A DNA stretch of 64,000 nucleotides from Anaerorhabdus furcosa (GCF_900167375.1 NZ_FUWY01000005.1:62001-126000); one strand, 5' to 3'. Shown: positions 1 through 8,502, counted from the stretch's first letter. Notes: a model not told the origin generated them from the letters alone. Program-made: numbers and translations.

Positions 1-1562
1 TTAAGAAATTAACTCAAACTGTTTATGTAAGAGAAAATATTGGTCTAGATGCAGGTGGATTTCAATTTGGCATAAATATGGTTGGTGAGAAAGAATTGCG
101 AACTGTAGAAGAGTTAGTTTTATTTAATGACACTTTTTATGGACCTTTTTATCATTTTGAAGATATGTTTAACAATGAACGGATAAAGGATAAAGATTTT
201 TGGGGAATAACAGCAAATTATGAATCTACTGATGGAAAGAAAATTTTTAAGACACATATTCAAACATATTTTATGTGTTTTAAAAATTCAATTTTGATCG
301 ATAATGCTTTTTATGATTATTGGAGAAACCTCAATACCAAAACAAATAATTACTTCGATATTGTTTATAAACATGAAATAGTATTAACTGATTACTTCGA
401 AAATTTAGGATTTAGTTGGGGAACTATTGTTGATACAAAGAAGTACAGTGATTCAGATATAAGATTAAATTATAATCCTTATGCTTATTCTGCGCAGGAT
501 TTATTGAAAGATAATTGTCCAATATTAAAACGAAAAATATTTTCGTTAAAAAAAAGTGAAAGTATGGAGGTGTGTGATAGTACTCAACTCATTCAAAGCA
601 TAAATTATATTAAGAAAAACTACGATTATAACATTGATATGATAATGGATGACATCATTAGAAACAACAATGCTATTGATGTACATAATAATTTGTGTTT
701 GGATTTTATAATTAAAACAGAATCTTGTAATTCAAGGAAAGTTAAGAAATTAATCGTGTTTTATTGTAATGATATTCGTTCGTTGGAATTATTTAATGAA
801 TATACAACTGGATTAAAATGTGATGTGTTTCTTATAACTAAAAATGAAGATGTTTGTAAATGTGCCGAAGAACTTAATTTAAAGGATATTTTTATTATTG
901 AATCTACTCATAACAATATTATTCTTGAATTAATTAAGCTTGAAGATAAATTAAAAAAATATGATTATCTTTGCTATGTAGACGATACAATTATCACGAC
1001 AAAAGGAAGTCGCTATTCATATAGAAATAGTGTGTTGAATACAAGATTTAGTAATTTGTTTCAGTGTGAAGGTTATGTTGATAATATAATCGAGTTATTA
1101 CAAAAAGAATATAAACTTAAGCTGGTAACCACAATTGATCAATTTGATTATATAAGTACTGAAAGTGAACGATTTGCCAAGTTAATTTTACAAAATGAAA
1201 TAAAGGCATGTATGCATAAAATAGGTTTTAGTGTGGAAGATGATGCTGACTATGCAACAATTCCAATACAATTTGGATTTTGGATAGATATGAAGTGTTT
1301 CTTAGAACTGAAGAATGCTTATAATCAGCTGTCCAAGTTAAGCGATTTTGAAGCTAAAATTTCGCTTCCAATTATACTTTGCAAAGAATGTAATGTTTCA
1401 TGGGGTACGATTACGAATGAAGATAATGTTTCTTCTTATATAAATAATACTAGTTACATAATAAAATCGAATTCATTTGCTTATGGTGATATAAGGATGA
1501 CAATTTATATGACTTTAAAGAGAGTTAAAAATCAAATATTAAAAATAACAGGGAGATTATAA
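1..1562 (+). CDS. Rhamnan synthesis protein F (RgpF)-like, 5' end missing
   Basis: The reading frame is open from the window edge (first full codon at base 3), so the internal ATG at 78 is not the start. The visible part opens with VRENIGLDAGGFQFG, then LFNDTFYGPF and FWGITANYES, then HIQTYFMCF. This is the order seen in the RgpF family (rhamnose-glucose cell-wall polysaccharide assembly). A second half (about residues 225-470 of the visible part) repeats a related alpha/beta theme. The stop is one base from the SD-preceded rmlC gene, so it is probably in the same operon. The family is linked to rhamnan side-chain or polymer assembly; the exact glycosidic linkage cannot be read. Codon use is very AT-rich, as often seen in polysaccharide loci. 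Confidence 0.8.
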   Translation, partial: KKLTQTVYVRENIGLDAGGFQFGINMVGEKELRTVEELVLFNDTFYGPFYHFEDMFNNERIKDKDFWGITANYESTDGKKIFKTHIQTYFMCFKNSILIDNAFYDYWRNLNTKTNNYFDIVYKHEIVLTDYFENLGFSWGTIVDTKKYSDSDIRLNYNPYAYSAQDLLKDNCPILKRKIFSLKKSESMEVCDSTQLIQSINYIKKNYDYNIDMIMDDIIRNNNAIDVHNNLCLDFIIKTESCNSRKVKKLIVFYCNDIRSLELFNEYTTGLKCDVFLITKNEDVCKCAEELNLKDIFIIESTHNNIILELIKLEDKLKKYDYLCYVDDTIITTKGSRYSYRNSVLNTRFSNLFQCEGYVDNIIELLQKEYKLKLVTTIDQFDYISTESERFAKLILQNEIKACMHKIGFSVEDDADYATIPIQFGFWIDMKCFLELKNAYNQLSKLSDFEAKISLPIILCKECNVSWGTITNEDNVSSYINNTSYIIKSNSFAYGDIRMTIYMTLKRVKNQILKITGRL

Positions 1563-1563
1563 A

Positions 1564-2130
1564 ATGGAAATAATTAAAACTTGTTTTGAAGGTGTTTTAA
1601 TCATAAAACCAAATAGTTTTGTTGATAATCGAGGATTTTTTATGGAAACTTATCAAAAAGATAGATACAGTGAATTAGGAATTTGCTACACATTTGTGCA
1701 ATCCAATTTATCTAGTTCATATAAAAAAGGAACAATTAGAGGAATTCATTGGCAAAATGAACCGTATGCACAAACTAAACTTGTTCAGTGTATAAAGGGA
1801 GAAATCAAAGATATAGTAGTAGATTTGAGAAGAAATAGTCAAACATTTGGCGAATGGATTAGCATTGATTTAAGTGAGAGCAATAGAACGCAGGTGCTTA
1901 TTCCTGATGGTTTTGGGCATGCGTTTATTAGTTTAGTTGATGATGTAATCATTGAATACAAAGTAAATAATAACTACTGTAAAGAATGTGAAAGAACGAT
2001 AAGGTATGATGATCCAACTATAAAAATTGATTGGAATAGTTTTCTAGAAGATTTCACTCCAATATTGAGTGAAAAAGATATGAATGCCTCCTTCTTAAAT
2101 GAGAGTGACATTGATTTTGATAGGGTTTAA
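1564..2130 (+). CDS. rfbC: dTDP-4-dehydrorhamnose 3,5-epimerase
   Basis: This cupin enzyme makes dTDP-4-keto-L-rhamnose from dTDP-4-keto-6-deoxyglucose, the third step of dTDP-L-rhamnose synthesis. Family motifs are in order: DNRGFFMETYQ near the start, RGIHWQ with the catalytic His, KLVQCIKGEIKDIVVDLR, and LIPDGFGHAF. Length (188 aa) is normal. It starts one base after the RgpF-like gene, with the SD GGGAG just inside that gene's end, and is followed by rfbD 11 bases on. The rmlA and rmlB steps are not in the window and probably lie upstream. Confidence 0.95.
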   Translation: MEIIKTCFEGVLIIKPNSFVDNRGFFMETYQKDRYSELGICYTFVQSNLSSSYKKGTIRGIHWQNEPYAQTKLVQCIKGEIKDIVVDLRRNSQTFGEWISIDLSESNRTQVLIPDGFGHAFISLVDDVIIEYKVNNNYCKECERTIRYDDPTIKIDWNSFLEDFTPILSEKDMNASFLNESDIDFDRV

Positions 2131-2141
2131 GGGGACTGAAA

Positions 2142-2996
2142 ATGAAAATTCTTATTACAGGTTCAAATGGATTACTTGCTACAGATATTAGTGAGTGCTT
2201 AAAATCCACAAAACATGAAATATTCGCTTTAGCTAAAAGTGAATTTGATATTACAAACAAAGATAGTATACAAGATAAAGCAAATTCTATTAAGCCAGAT
2301 ATCATTATACATTGTGCTGCTTATACAAAAGTTGACCAAAGTGAGTTAGAGAAAGAAAAGGCATATAGAATAAATGTTGAAGGCACGAAAAATATTGTTG
2401 ATATTTGTTTGTTGCTTAATATACCATTGATTTTTTTTAGCACAGATTATGTTTTTGATGGTAGTGGAAATAAACCATGGAAAGAAAATGATTCAACATC
2501 TCCATGTAATTATTATGGGTACACCAAATTGCTTGCTGAACAAATAATTCAAAGTGAGCTAAAGAAGTACTTTATTCTTCGAATTTCATGGCTTTTTGGT
2601 AATAATGGCATTTCTTTTGTAACAAAGATAATAAAACTTGTCCAGGAGCACAAAGAATTAACAGTGATTGATGATCAAATAGGATCTCCTACCTATACAG
2701 TAGATGTTGCAAATATTGTACAGAAAATGCTAGAGAGTGAGAAGTATGGGATTTATCATTGTGTTAATAGTGGTTATTGTAGTTGGTATGATTTTGCTAC
2801 TGAGATACTTGCTAGAATGGAAAATCAAGTGAAGTTATTACCTATTTCATCTGAGAATTTTAAAAGTTTAGCGAAAAGACCAAAAAATTCAAGGTTAAGT
2901 ACTTCTAAGTTAGAAGAAAATGGATTTGGTAAATTACCTCATTGGAAAGATGCTTTTGAAAGGTATACGATGATAAAAGGTGAATTCAATAATTAA
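2142..2996 (+). CDS. rfbD: dTDP-4-dehydrorhamnose reductase
   Basis: This NAD(P)H-dependent short-chain reductase performs the last step to dTDP-L-rhamnose. The N-terminus MKILITGSNGLLATDI is the Rossmann nucleotide loop, FFSTDYVFDG is the substrate-side motif, and YYGYTK carries the catalytic Tyr-x3-Lys. IGSPTYTVDVA near residue 180 is typical of RmlD. Length (284 aa) fits. An SD (AAGGGGA) precedes the ATG. It is the last gene of the rhamnose block; no convincing terminator follows it, only about 260 bases of AT-rich DNA before yebC. Confidence 0.95.
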   Translation: MKILITGSNGLLATDISECLKSTKHEIFALAKSEFDITNKDSIQDKANSIKPDIIIHCAAYTKVDQSELEKEKAYRINVEGTKNIVDICLLLNIPLIFFSTDYVFDGSGNKPWKENDSTSPCNYYGYTKLLAEQIIQSELKKYFILRISWLFGNNGISFVTKIIKLVQEHKELTVIDDQIGSPTYTVDVANIVQKMLESEKYGIYHCVNSGYCSWYDFATEILARMENQVKLLPISSENFKSLAKRPKNSRLSTSKLEENGFGKLPHWKDAFERYTMIKGEFNN

Positions 2997-3260
2997 AAAG
3001 GGAGATAATTTCATTGGAATTTATCAATATATTTTGATGATGGATTGTTCTATAGATGTCGATAATACTTAAGTTAATAGGGATTACTGAGGTTTTATGA
3101 CATATTTTTTGTATAGATTGCTAATTATTAAATGATTAATTATGATATTCTTTAAATTTTATATTAACTTCATGAAAAACAGTTATCTATAGATATTCTT
3201 TTATTTCTGGATAGTTTTTGATATAATAAACAAGTTAAAAAACGAAGGGTGGCGTAAATT
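2997..3260. other. AT-rich intergenic region between rfbD and yebC
   Basis: No open frame longer than a few codons and no RNA gene is recognisable here. A perfect TATAAT lies at 3222-3227 with a poor -35 (around 3199-3204), giving a plausible yebC promoter. An SD-like GGGAGA just after the rfbD stop is followed by a seven-codon TTG frame only, perhaps a worn remnant of a lost cluster gene. No good T-tailed hairpin was found. Confidence 0.4.
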
Positions 3261-3980
3261 ATGGGTCGTGCACATGAAGTGCGAGCTGCATCAATGGCGA
3301 AAACTGCAGCATTAAAAACGAAAGTATATTCAAGATTTGGTAAAGAATTGTATATGGCAGCAAAAGCGGGGGTTCCAGATCCTGATATGAATCAAGGACT
3401 TAAACGTAAAATTGCAGAAGCAAAAGCAAATCAAGTTCCTGCTGATGTAATTAAACGTGCAATCGACAAAGCGAAAGGATCTTCTAATGAAAACTATGAT
3501 CCTGTACGCTATGAAGGATTTGGTCCTGGAGCTAGTACAATTGTAATTGATTGCCTAACAGATAACGTAAACCGTACAGTTAGTGCTGTAAAAACATGTT
3601 TCAATAAAGCTCATGCAAAAATGGGTGTTGCTGGATGTGTTTCTCATAGCTATGATACAGTCGGTTTGTTCTCATTCCCTTATGAAGATGAAGAAGGAAT
3701 GTTGGATGCTTTGATTAGTGCTGATGTTGAAGTAACTGATTTGGAAATTGAAGAAGGTGTTATGTCAGTTTATACGATACCTACAGACTTTGGTAAAGCT
3801 CAAAAAGCAATTGAAGATTTAATTCCTGATGTAAAATTTGATGTATGTGAAATTACACTATTACCTCAAGAATATGTGCAATTAACAAGCGATGAAGATA
3901 AAGAACTTTGGGAACGTTTAAACAACATGTTGAATGAATGTGAAGATGTTCAATCTATTTATCATAACGTACAAAACTAA
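3261..3980 (+). CDS. YebC/PmpR (TACO1) family protein
   Basis: This family acts on translation or transcription; recent work ties YebC/TACO1 proteins to relief of ribosome stalling, while older annotation calls them transcriptional regulators. The start MGRAHEVRAASMAKTAALK differs from the commoner MGRKWNNIK, but the core motifs are clear: AGVPDPDMNQGLKRKIAEAK, VPADVIKRAIDKAKG, YEGFGPG, and the acidic C-terminal third. Length (239 aa) is usual. The SD AAGGGTGG sits 8 bases before ATG. It is a single-gene unit with a terminator shared with the convergent lipoprotein gene. Confidence 0.9.
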   Translation: MGRAHEVRAASMAKTAALKTKVYSRFGKELYMAAKAGVPDPDMNQGLKRKIAEAKANQVPADVIKRAIDKAKGSSNENYDPVRYEGFGPGASTIVIDCLTDNVNRTVSAVKTCFNKAHAKMGVAGCVSHSYDTVGLFSFPYEDEEGMLDALISADVEVTDLEIEEGVMSVYTIPTDFGKAQKAIEDLIPDVKFDVCEITLLPQEYVQLTSDEDKELWERLNNMLNECEDVQSIYHNVQN

Positions 3981-3985
3981 ACAAA

Positions 3986-4012
3986 AGAACATTCAATTGA
4001 ATGCTCTTTTTT
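3986..4012. terminator. Bidirectional Rho-independent terminator
   Basis: An inverted repeat centred on CATTCAATTGAATG (11 pairs with one A-C mismatch) is followed by a T-run on the plus strand and by TTTTGTTT on the minus strand. It lies between the convergent yebC and lipoprotein genes and probably serves both. Confidence 0.75.
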
Positions 4013-4583
4013 AATATCCTAATAAATAGATTTGGGTTTTAATGGATTTAGTAAATGAGGTAAATAAGTTTGAACCATCAAGAAGAACCCAAGTGTTTCC
4101 GTTTTTTACACATGTAACTTCAAAAGTTTTAGTTAGACTTGGCTTAGCTCGCATGTATGCTTGATGATAGGCTTCTTGAATACGCTGGTCATATATTTCA
4201 GGGTTAGTATGATCTTCAAATGCCTGGATAAAATATTCTAAATAATTTTCCTTTAATTCAATCGTATTGTAATAAGTAATGGATACTTCATACATGACAG
4301 TATCTATCTGTGAGTCAATTGCAGTCCAATCAATCTCCATATTTTTTAGGATCGACATGACTTCTTTTGTTGTTTTGGTGCTATTTGTATAATCGATAAA
4401 TGCTTTGAAATCATCTTGTGTTATTTCGTCTATGGGTTGTTCAAGAAAATCATTCATTTTGTTGAAATTAAATGATTTAAAGGCACTAAAAAAAGCATGC
4501 ATTGTCCCATCGGGTGTTGATGGTTTACTTGCACAACCTACCAGTAATAAACATAAAATCACTAAAATCTTTCTTATCTTCAT
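4011..4583 (-). CDS. Putative lipoprotein of unknown function
   Basis: The protein (190 aa) begins MKIRKILVILCLLLVGCAS, a type II signal peptide with lipobox LVGC and lipidated Cys17. The mature part starts with GTMHAFFSAFKSFNFNKMNDFL, which resembles small NTF2-like or DUF4878-like secreted domains, but the match is too weak to name the family. It is convergent with yebC and divergent from the tagD-like gene. No catalytic motif is seen. Function unknown; membrane-anchored outside the cell by inference. Confidence 0.75.
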   Translation of the reverse strand: MKIRKILVILCLLLVGCASKPSTPDGTMHAFFSAFKSFNFNKMNDFLEQPIDEITQDDFKAFIDYTNSTKTTKEVMSILKNMEIDWTAIDSQIDTVMYEVSITYYNTIELKENYLEYFIQAFEDHTNPEIYDQRIQEAYHQAYMRAKPSLTKTFEVTCVKNGNTWVLLDGSNLFTSFTKSIKTQIYLLGY

Positions 4584-4588
4584 ATTTT

Positions 4589-4616
4589 TTCCACAATCAA
4601 TTTATTTTGATATAAT
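4589..4616 (+). promoter_or_regulatory. Promoter of the tagD-like gene
   Basis: TTCCAC (weak -35), a 16-base spacer and a perfect TATAAT at 4611-4616. Transcription would start near 4623, so translation must use the SD-preceded ATG at 4643 and not the ATG at 4625. Confidence 0.55.
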
Positions 4617-4642
4617 AATTATACATGAATAAGGAGCTAACC

Positions 4643-5038
4643 ATGAAAAGAATTTTAACTTATGGAACATATGATTTATTACATTGGGGACATATCCGTT
4701 TATTAAAGCGTGCAAAAGAGATGGGAGATTATCTAATTGTTGCCTTATCAACAGATGAATTTAATGCGATAAAAGGTAAAAAAGCATACCATCCATATGA
4801 AGAAAGAAAAATGATGTTAGAAGCAATTCGCTATGTTGATTTGGTTATTCCAGAAAATACATGGGAACAAAAAAAAGACGACATACAAAATTATTTTGCT
4901 GACGCCCTTGTTATGGGGGATGATTGGGAAGGTAAGTTTGATGATTTAAAAGAATACTGTGAGATTGTTTACTTACCACGTACCGATGGCATATCAACAA
5001 CTAAAATTAAGCATGATTTAGAAAGCACTACTGAGTAG
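4643..5038 (+). CDS. tagD: Glycerol-3-phosphate cytidylyltransferase (TagD/TarD)
   Basis: This enzyme makes CDP-glycerol from CTP and glycerol 3-phosphate, a precursor of wall teichoic acid or other glycerol-phosphate decorations. It shows the nucleotidyltransferase signature HWGH (residues 14-17) after GTYDLL, and the C-terminal RTDGISTTKIK (RTxGISTT). The start was set at 4643 because AAGGAG (4631-4636) is correctly spaced from it. The product is 131 aa, the normal size. Its 3' end overlaps the convergent tmcAL gene by 11 bases. No other teichoic acid gene is nearby. Confidence 0.92.
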   Translation: MKRILTYGTYDLLHWGHIRLLKRAKEMGDYLIVALSTDEFNAIKGKKAYHPYEERKMMLEAIRYVDLVIPENTWEQKKDDIQNYFADALVMGDDWEGKFDDLKEYCEIVYLPRTDGISTTKIKHDLESTTE

Positions 5039-6155
5039 CGCTTTTTATGTATTGTGGTCCACCAATTTCTTTTTTGATGATTTGATTTCGATGTTCTTCG
5101 TTCATCATAGATGTATAAAGAAGGGTAGTTCTAAATTCGAGTTTGCGATAAGGTGCAGGTATTTGAGCAAACTTACTAGCAACCTTTACTTCCAATGTAG
5201 AAAGATGTTTGAGGAATTCTCTTCCTTGCTCATTAAAAGCGAGAATTCTGATTGTATCAAGAGGTGGTAATTTTTTTACTTCTTCCTTTGTAACGCGATT
5301 TAATAATTGAATACAAGAACGTTGAATCCTTGAGGTTGTGTAACGTCTTGTTGTGGCTTGATTCATGAATTCTTCAAATGTTGCACAATGCATGGCTATA
5401 TTTACAAGGTGATTTTCAATGCCTTCGTTGAATAAGAAGATATTTGATAATTCTTGAGGATTACTTGTGAGTAATATTGTACGTAAATAAGGATAAAAAT
5501 CTTTTAGACGGACAACGGGTGACGTAGTTAATTCATTTCCCATTGGGGTTGTGTTCTCGTAAGAATTCTTGTCAAAGAAAGCCTTGCGTATTGCAGAAGC
5601 ACTTGCGATTTCTTGATGAATTTCTTGGTCGTGGTAATGAACTGTACGTTGTATCGTATAAGGAGTAATTGGGGTGTTTAAAAGCTCTTTTAAGTAAGCG
5701 ACACCTAAAATATCATTGGGTTCCATTTCCTTGGCTAATAAGCCGTATGCCTTTGGAAAACTGTTGCCACTTTGAAGAGATTCTTTCAAGTGATCAACGT
5801 GAATACAAGATTGAGCCATTTCTTGAAGTTCAATCAGATTATTTGATTCACTGCCAAAGACTAATGTATCAATTTGTGCGAGTTTTAAGCAGTCAATTGC
5901 ACCCTTAGCGAAGTGAGAAGCACTTTGAGTAGCGTAAATATAAGGAAGTTCAATAACACAATCTACTCCATATTCAATTGCTTTTCTAGCTCTTTGCCAT
6001 TTATCAAGAATTGCAGGTTCTCCACGTTGTACAAAATTTCCTGACATAACCGCAACTAAAACATCACATTGGCTAAGCTCTCTTGCTTTTTGTATGTGAT
6101 GGGCATGCCCATTATGAAATGGATTATATTCTACAACGATTCCACATATTTTCAT
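5028..6155 (-). CDS. tmcAL: tRNA(Met) cytidine acetate ligase (TmcAL, YlbM family)
   Basis: TmcAL uses ATP and acetate to form N4-acetylcytidine at the wobble base of elongator tRNA-Met. The nucleotidyltransferase loop is VVEYNPFHNGH (HxGH at 14-17), followed by VMSGNFVQRGEPA and the conserved KWQRARKAIEYGVDCVIELP. The C-terminal RNA-binding part contains TSRIQRSCIQLLNR. Length is 375 aa, near the family norm of about 400. The SD CAGGTGA precedes the ATG. It is divergent from the hydrolase gene and convergent with tagD. Confidence 0.93.
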   Translation of the reverse strand: MKICGIVVEYNPFHNGHAHHIQKARELSQCDVLVAVMSGNFVQRGEPAILDKWQRARKAIEYGVDCVIELPYIYATQSASHFAKGAIDCLKLAQIDTLVFGSESNNLIELQEMAQSCIHVDHLKESLQSGNSFPKAYGLLAKEMEPNDILGVAYLKELLNTPITPYTIQRTVHYHDQEIHQEIASASAIRKAFFDKNSYENTTPMGNELTTSPVVRLKDFYPYLRTILLTSNPQELSNIFLFNEGIENHLVNIAMHCATFEEFMNQATTRRYTTSRIQRSCIQLLNRVTKEEVKKLPPLDTIRILAFNEQGREFLKHLSTLEVKVASKFAQIPAPYRKLEFRTTLLYTSMMNEEHRNQIIKKEIGGPQYIKSATQ

Positions 6156-6206
6156 TCTATCACCTGCTTTATTCTATCATAATAATGCCAATGTTTAATA
6201 AAAATA

Positions 6207-6215
6207 TGGTATGAT
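6207..6215 (+). promoter_or_regulatory. Extended -10 promoter of the hydrolase gene
   Basis: TGG-TATGAT forms an extended -10 without a clear -35. The surrounding string TATGGTATGATA recurs upstream of tex; a near copy lies upstream of the AI-2E family gene. Confidence 0.5.
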
Positions 6216-6235
6216 AGTTTAGCGAGGTGAAGATA

Positions 6236-7141
6236 GTGAAAGTTGAATTATCATACAACATATACCGTCCTCAAGAGTATGCTTTAGGTATTATTCAAAT
6301 TATTCATGGAATGAGTGAATATGGACAACGATATGAGAAGTTTGCTCAATACTTATGTAAAAAGGGGTTTGTCGTTATTACTTATGATCATCGCGGTCAT
6401 GGCTCAACTTGTTCAAGTGAAGAAGATCTTGGATTTTTTGACTCTGAAGATGGATGGATAAAACTAATAGAAGATGCTCACTTTATTACGGATGTCGTTA
6501 AAAAAGAATATCCACCCGATGTACCTTTTATCATCTTTGGTCATAGTATGGGATCACTTGTGGCTCGCAGTTACTTGAAACGATATGATTATGAATTAGA
6601 CGGATTAATTCTTAGTGGTGCTCCAAATTATCAAGGTGCTGCACCTTTGGGAATCATGCTTGCAAAACACTTAGCAAAGAAACATGGTGAAAAAGCAAGA
6701 ACACCGATTCTAGAGGAATTAGCCACAGGTCAATTTGCGAAAAAATTCGAAGGCGGCAAGACTAAATTTGATTGGTTAAGCAAGAATCCAGAGAATGTAG
6801 AAGCTTATATCAATGACCCATTGTGTGGATTTCCATTTACAAATAAGGGGTATGAAGATTTATTCCGCTTAATGTGTGACATGCATAAAATAAAAGGATG
6901 GAATTGCACAAATAAAGAATTACCAATTTTCTTCATTGCTGGAGAAGATGATCCTTGCACAGGTGGAAACAAAGGTTTACTAAACTCGATAAATCGGCTA
7001 AAAAAGGTAGGCTATACCAATTTAGCACAGTTAGTCTATCCTGAATTACGCCATGAAATTCTTAATGAAAAAGAACAAGATATTATTTATGAAGATATAT
7101 ATCGATGGATTTGTAAGCATTGCTTAAAGAAGAATGGCTAA
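6236..7141 (+). CDS. Alpha/beta hydrolase, monoacylglycerol lipase/lysophospholipase type
   Basis: A serine hydrolase of the hydrolase-4 family. It shows the oxyanion strand QIIHGMSEYGQRY, the nucleophile elbow GHSMGS (Ser104), the acid in FIAGEDDPCTGG, and the catalytic His in LRHEILNE. There is no signal peptide, so it is probably cytoplasmic and acts on monoacylglycerols or lysophospholipids. The start was set at GTG 6236 because GAGGTGA (6224-6230) is then a normal SD; an in-frame GTG at 6227 lies inside that SD. The product is 301 aa. Substrate is inferred from family only. Confidence 0.85.
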   Translation: MKVELSYNIYRPQEYALGIIQIIHGMSEYGQRYEKFAQYLCKKGFVVITYDHRGHGSTCSSEEDLGFFDSEDGWIKLIEDAHFITDVVKKEYPPDVPFIIFGHSMGSLVARSYLKRYDYELDGLILSGAPNYQGAAPLGIMLAKHLAKKHGEKARTPILEELATGQFAKKFEGGKTKFDWLSKNPENVEAYINDPLCGFPFTNKGYEDLFRLMCDMHKIKGWNCTNKELPIFFIAGEDDPCTGGNKGLLNSINRLKKVGYTNLAQLVYPELRHEILNEKEQDIIYEDIYRWICKHCLKKNG

Positions 7142-7146
7142 AATGA

Positions 7147-7175
7147 TTGACTTTAGAGGTGTCTTTCTCTATAAT
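7147..7175 (+). promoter_or_regulatory. Promoter of the DUF177-rpmF operon
   Basis: TTGACT, 17-base spacer, TATAAT: near-perfect housekeeping sigma-factor consensus, placed 30 bases before the GTG start. Confidence 0.8.
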
Positions 7176-7204
7176 TAATGCGTTAACGAATAGGAGTATG
7201 TTGT

Positions 7205-7714
7205 GTGAAATGGACTAAAACTGAATTGTTAAATTTACAGGGCCAAATTCAATTTGATGAGGACGTAGAATTTGATAAAGATACATTCAAAATGAATGCG
7301 CGTTTAAGAGATTTACACGATATACATGTAAGCGGGGTTGGATACTTTGGTCCTAGTTCAAATGAGTTTGAAGTAGAATTAGAGATTACTGGGATTATGG
7401 AATGTCCGTGTGCCATTACCAATGAGTCAGTGGATGTACCGTTTGATACCTGTTGCCATGAAGTCTTCTCATTTGTCGATACAGATGATGTAGATGTCCA
7501 TGTTGTTAAGAATGAAATCATTGAATTGATTCCTGTTATCTTCCAACTGATTAATCTTGAAGTGCCGCTAAAGGTAGTGAAAGATGGTCCAATTGATTAT
7601 CCAAAAGGTAATGGTTGGCAAATAATGAGTGAAGAAGATTATGAAAAGTCGAAGGGCAGTCAGATTGACCCTCGATTAGCAAAACTGAAAGATTTCAAAA
7701 TCGAAAATGATTAG
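7205..7714 (+). CDS. DUF177 (YceD-like) protein
   Basis: DUF177 proteins sit before rpmF in most bacteria; the family is associated with 23S rRNA accumulation in plants and E. coli, but its biochemistry is unsettled. This one (169 aa) starts at GTG 7205, 8 bases after AGGAG. It shows the acidic beta-rich middle with [11 protein letters not shown], the usual two-Cys signature (CxC), and the C-terminal [10 protein letters not shown], which is diagnostic. It is 11 bases upstream of rpmF with which it shares a promoter and terminators. Confidence 0.9.
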   Translation: MKWTKTELLNLQGQIQFDEDVEFDKDTFKMNARLRDLHDIHVSGVGYFGPSSNEFEVELEITGIMECPCAITNESVDVPFDTCCHEVFSFVDTDDVDVHVVKNEIIELIPVIFQLINLEVPLKVVKDGPIDYPKGNGWQIMSEEDYEKSKGSQIDPRLAKLKDFKIEND

Positions 7715-7725
7715 GAGGTGCCAAA

Positions 7726-7872
7726 ATGGCTGTACAACAAAGAAGAAATTCTAAAACTAGAAAAAACAAACGTAGAACTCATTTTAAACTAGATGCTCCA
7801 ACTCTAGTAAAATGTCCTTCATGTGGGGAACTTAAGAAACCTCACTTCATGTGCGCTTGTGGAAATAAATAG
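7726..7872 (+). CDS. rpmF: 50S ribosomal protein L32
   Basis: A 48-residue protein starting [20 protein letters not shown], the standard L32 opening. The ATG follows TAGGAGGTG. The C-terminal zinc ribbon begins CPSCGEL (Cys30, Cys33) and ends CACGNK (Cys43, Cys45). Most C+ type L32 proteins have CxxC in the second pair, so the last Cys is one residue early here and the tail is shorter. The rest is intact and the context (DUF177 before, double terminator after) is typical. Confidence 0.95.
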   Translation: MAVQQRRNSKTRKNKRRTHFKLDAPTLVKCPSCGELKKPHFMCACGNK

Positions 7873-7893
7873 TAAGATTCTTACTATTTTTTT
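7871..7893 (+). terminator. Terminator 1 after rpmF
   Basis: AGTAAG/CTTACT stem with a three-base loop overlapping the rpmF stop codon, followed by ATTTTTTTT. Confidence 0.75.
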
Positions 7894-7904
7894 TATGGTA
7901 TTTT

Positions 7905-7930
7905 GACCCTTGGTAAAGGGTCTTTTTTTA
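7905..7930 (+). terminator. Terminator 2 after rpmF
   Basis: Perfect seven-pair stem GACCCTT/AAGGGTC with a GGTA loop and a run of eight T. Together with terminator 1 it insulates the dcw promoter that follows. Confidence 0.9.
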
Positions 7931-8001
7931 TGCTTTTCCACACAAAGAAGTTGAATGATTTTCAAGTAAGTGAAAAAATTAACATTTTGCACAAAAAGGT
8001 G

Positions 8002-8030
8002 TTAACAAATGGTTATGAGTAGGTTATAAT
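8002..8030 (+). promoter_or_regulatory. Promoter of the mraZ (dcw) cluster
   Basis: TTAACA, 17-base spacer, TATAAT ending at 8030. Transcription should start at about 8037, inside the first two MraZ boxes. Confidence 0.85.
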
Positions 8031-8070
8031 GTGGTGGTAAGTGGTGAAAAGTGGTAGATAGTGGGGTGTA
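8031..8070 (+). promoter_or_regulatory. MraZ operator: four GTGG boxes at 10-base period
   Basis: Four tandem units begin GTGGTG, GTGGTG, GTGGTA and GTGGGG at 8031, 8041, 8051 and 8061, exactly one helical turn apart. MraZ of other bacteria binds tandem G-rich boxes ahead of its own gene, and in E. coli the boxes (TGGGN) also repeat every 10 bases. Here the array starts right after the -10, covers the transcription start and leader, and its last box (GTGGGGTG) doubles as the only SD for mraZ. This predicts autorepression of both transcription and translation start region access. Confidence 0.85.
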
Positions 8071-8073
8071 TTT

Positions 8074-8502
8074 GTGTTCATCGGTGAATTCAGACACAAT
8101 CTAGACTCGAAGAAACGAGTGATCATTCCTGCTAAGTTCCGTGAGGAATTAGGAGAACTTTTTATTGTGACACGTGGACTTGATGGATGTTTAACAGTAT
8201 ACACGATGGAACAATGGACTCTTCTACTTGAACAATTAAAGAAACTACCATCTACAAAAAAAGAAACTCGACTATATGTTCGTAGCATTACATCGAAAGC
8301 AACAGAGTGTGAATGTGATGGACAGGGAAGAATTCAATTACCAAGTTACTTAATTAGTGAAGCGGCTATTGAAAAAGAATGTGTTATCGTGGGCGTTGCA
8401 GATCATGTGGAAATTTGGTCACAAACACGCTGGGAAGGCTATCAAGAGGAAAGTGAATCATTTGAAGATGTCGCTGAACAATTGACAGATTTCTTACTAT
8501 AA
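8074..8502 (+). CDS. mraZ: Transcriptional regulator MraZ
   Basis: MraZ is a ring-forming DNA-binding protein that controls the division and cell wall cluster. The 142-residue product has two AbrB-like halves with the conserved DxxxR loops at DSKKR (11-15) and DGQGR (82-86), each followed by an I-P or L-P strand. It starts at GTG 8074. The stop overlaps the rsmH start (TAATG), so translation is probably coupled. Its operator is the four-box array just upstream. Confidence 0.96.
   Translation: MFIGEFRHNLDSKKRVIIPAKFREELGELFIVTRGLDGCLTVYTMEQWTLLLEQLKKLPSTKKETRLYVRSITSKATECECDGQGRIQLPSYLISEAAIEKECVIVGVADHVEIWSQTRWEGYQEESESFEDVAEQLTDFLL

Noticed and set aside
3122-3145. TAATTA inverted repeat after rfbD as a terminator
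   Set aside because: All-AT stem without a T-run; such pairs are expected by chance in this AT-rich gap.
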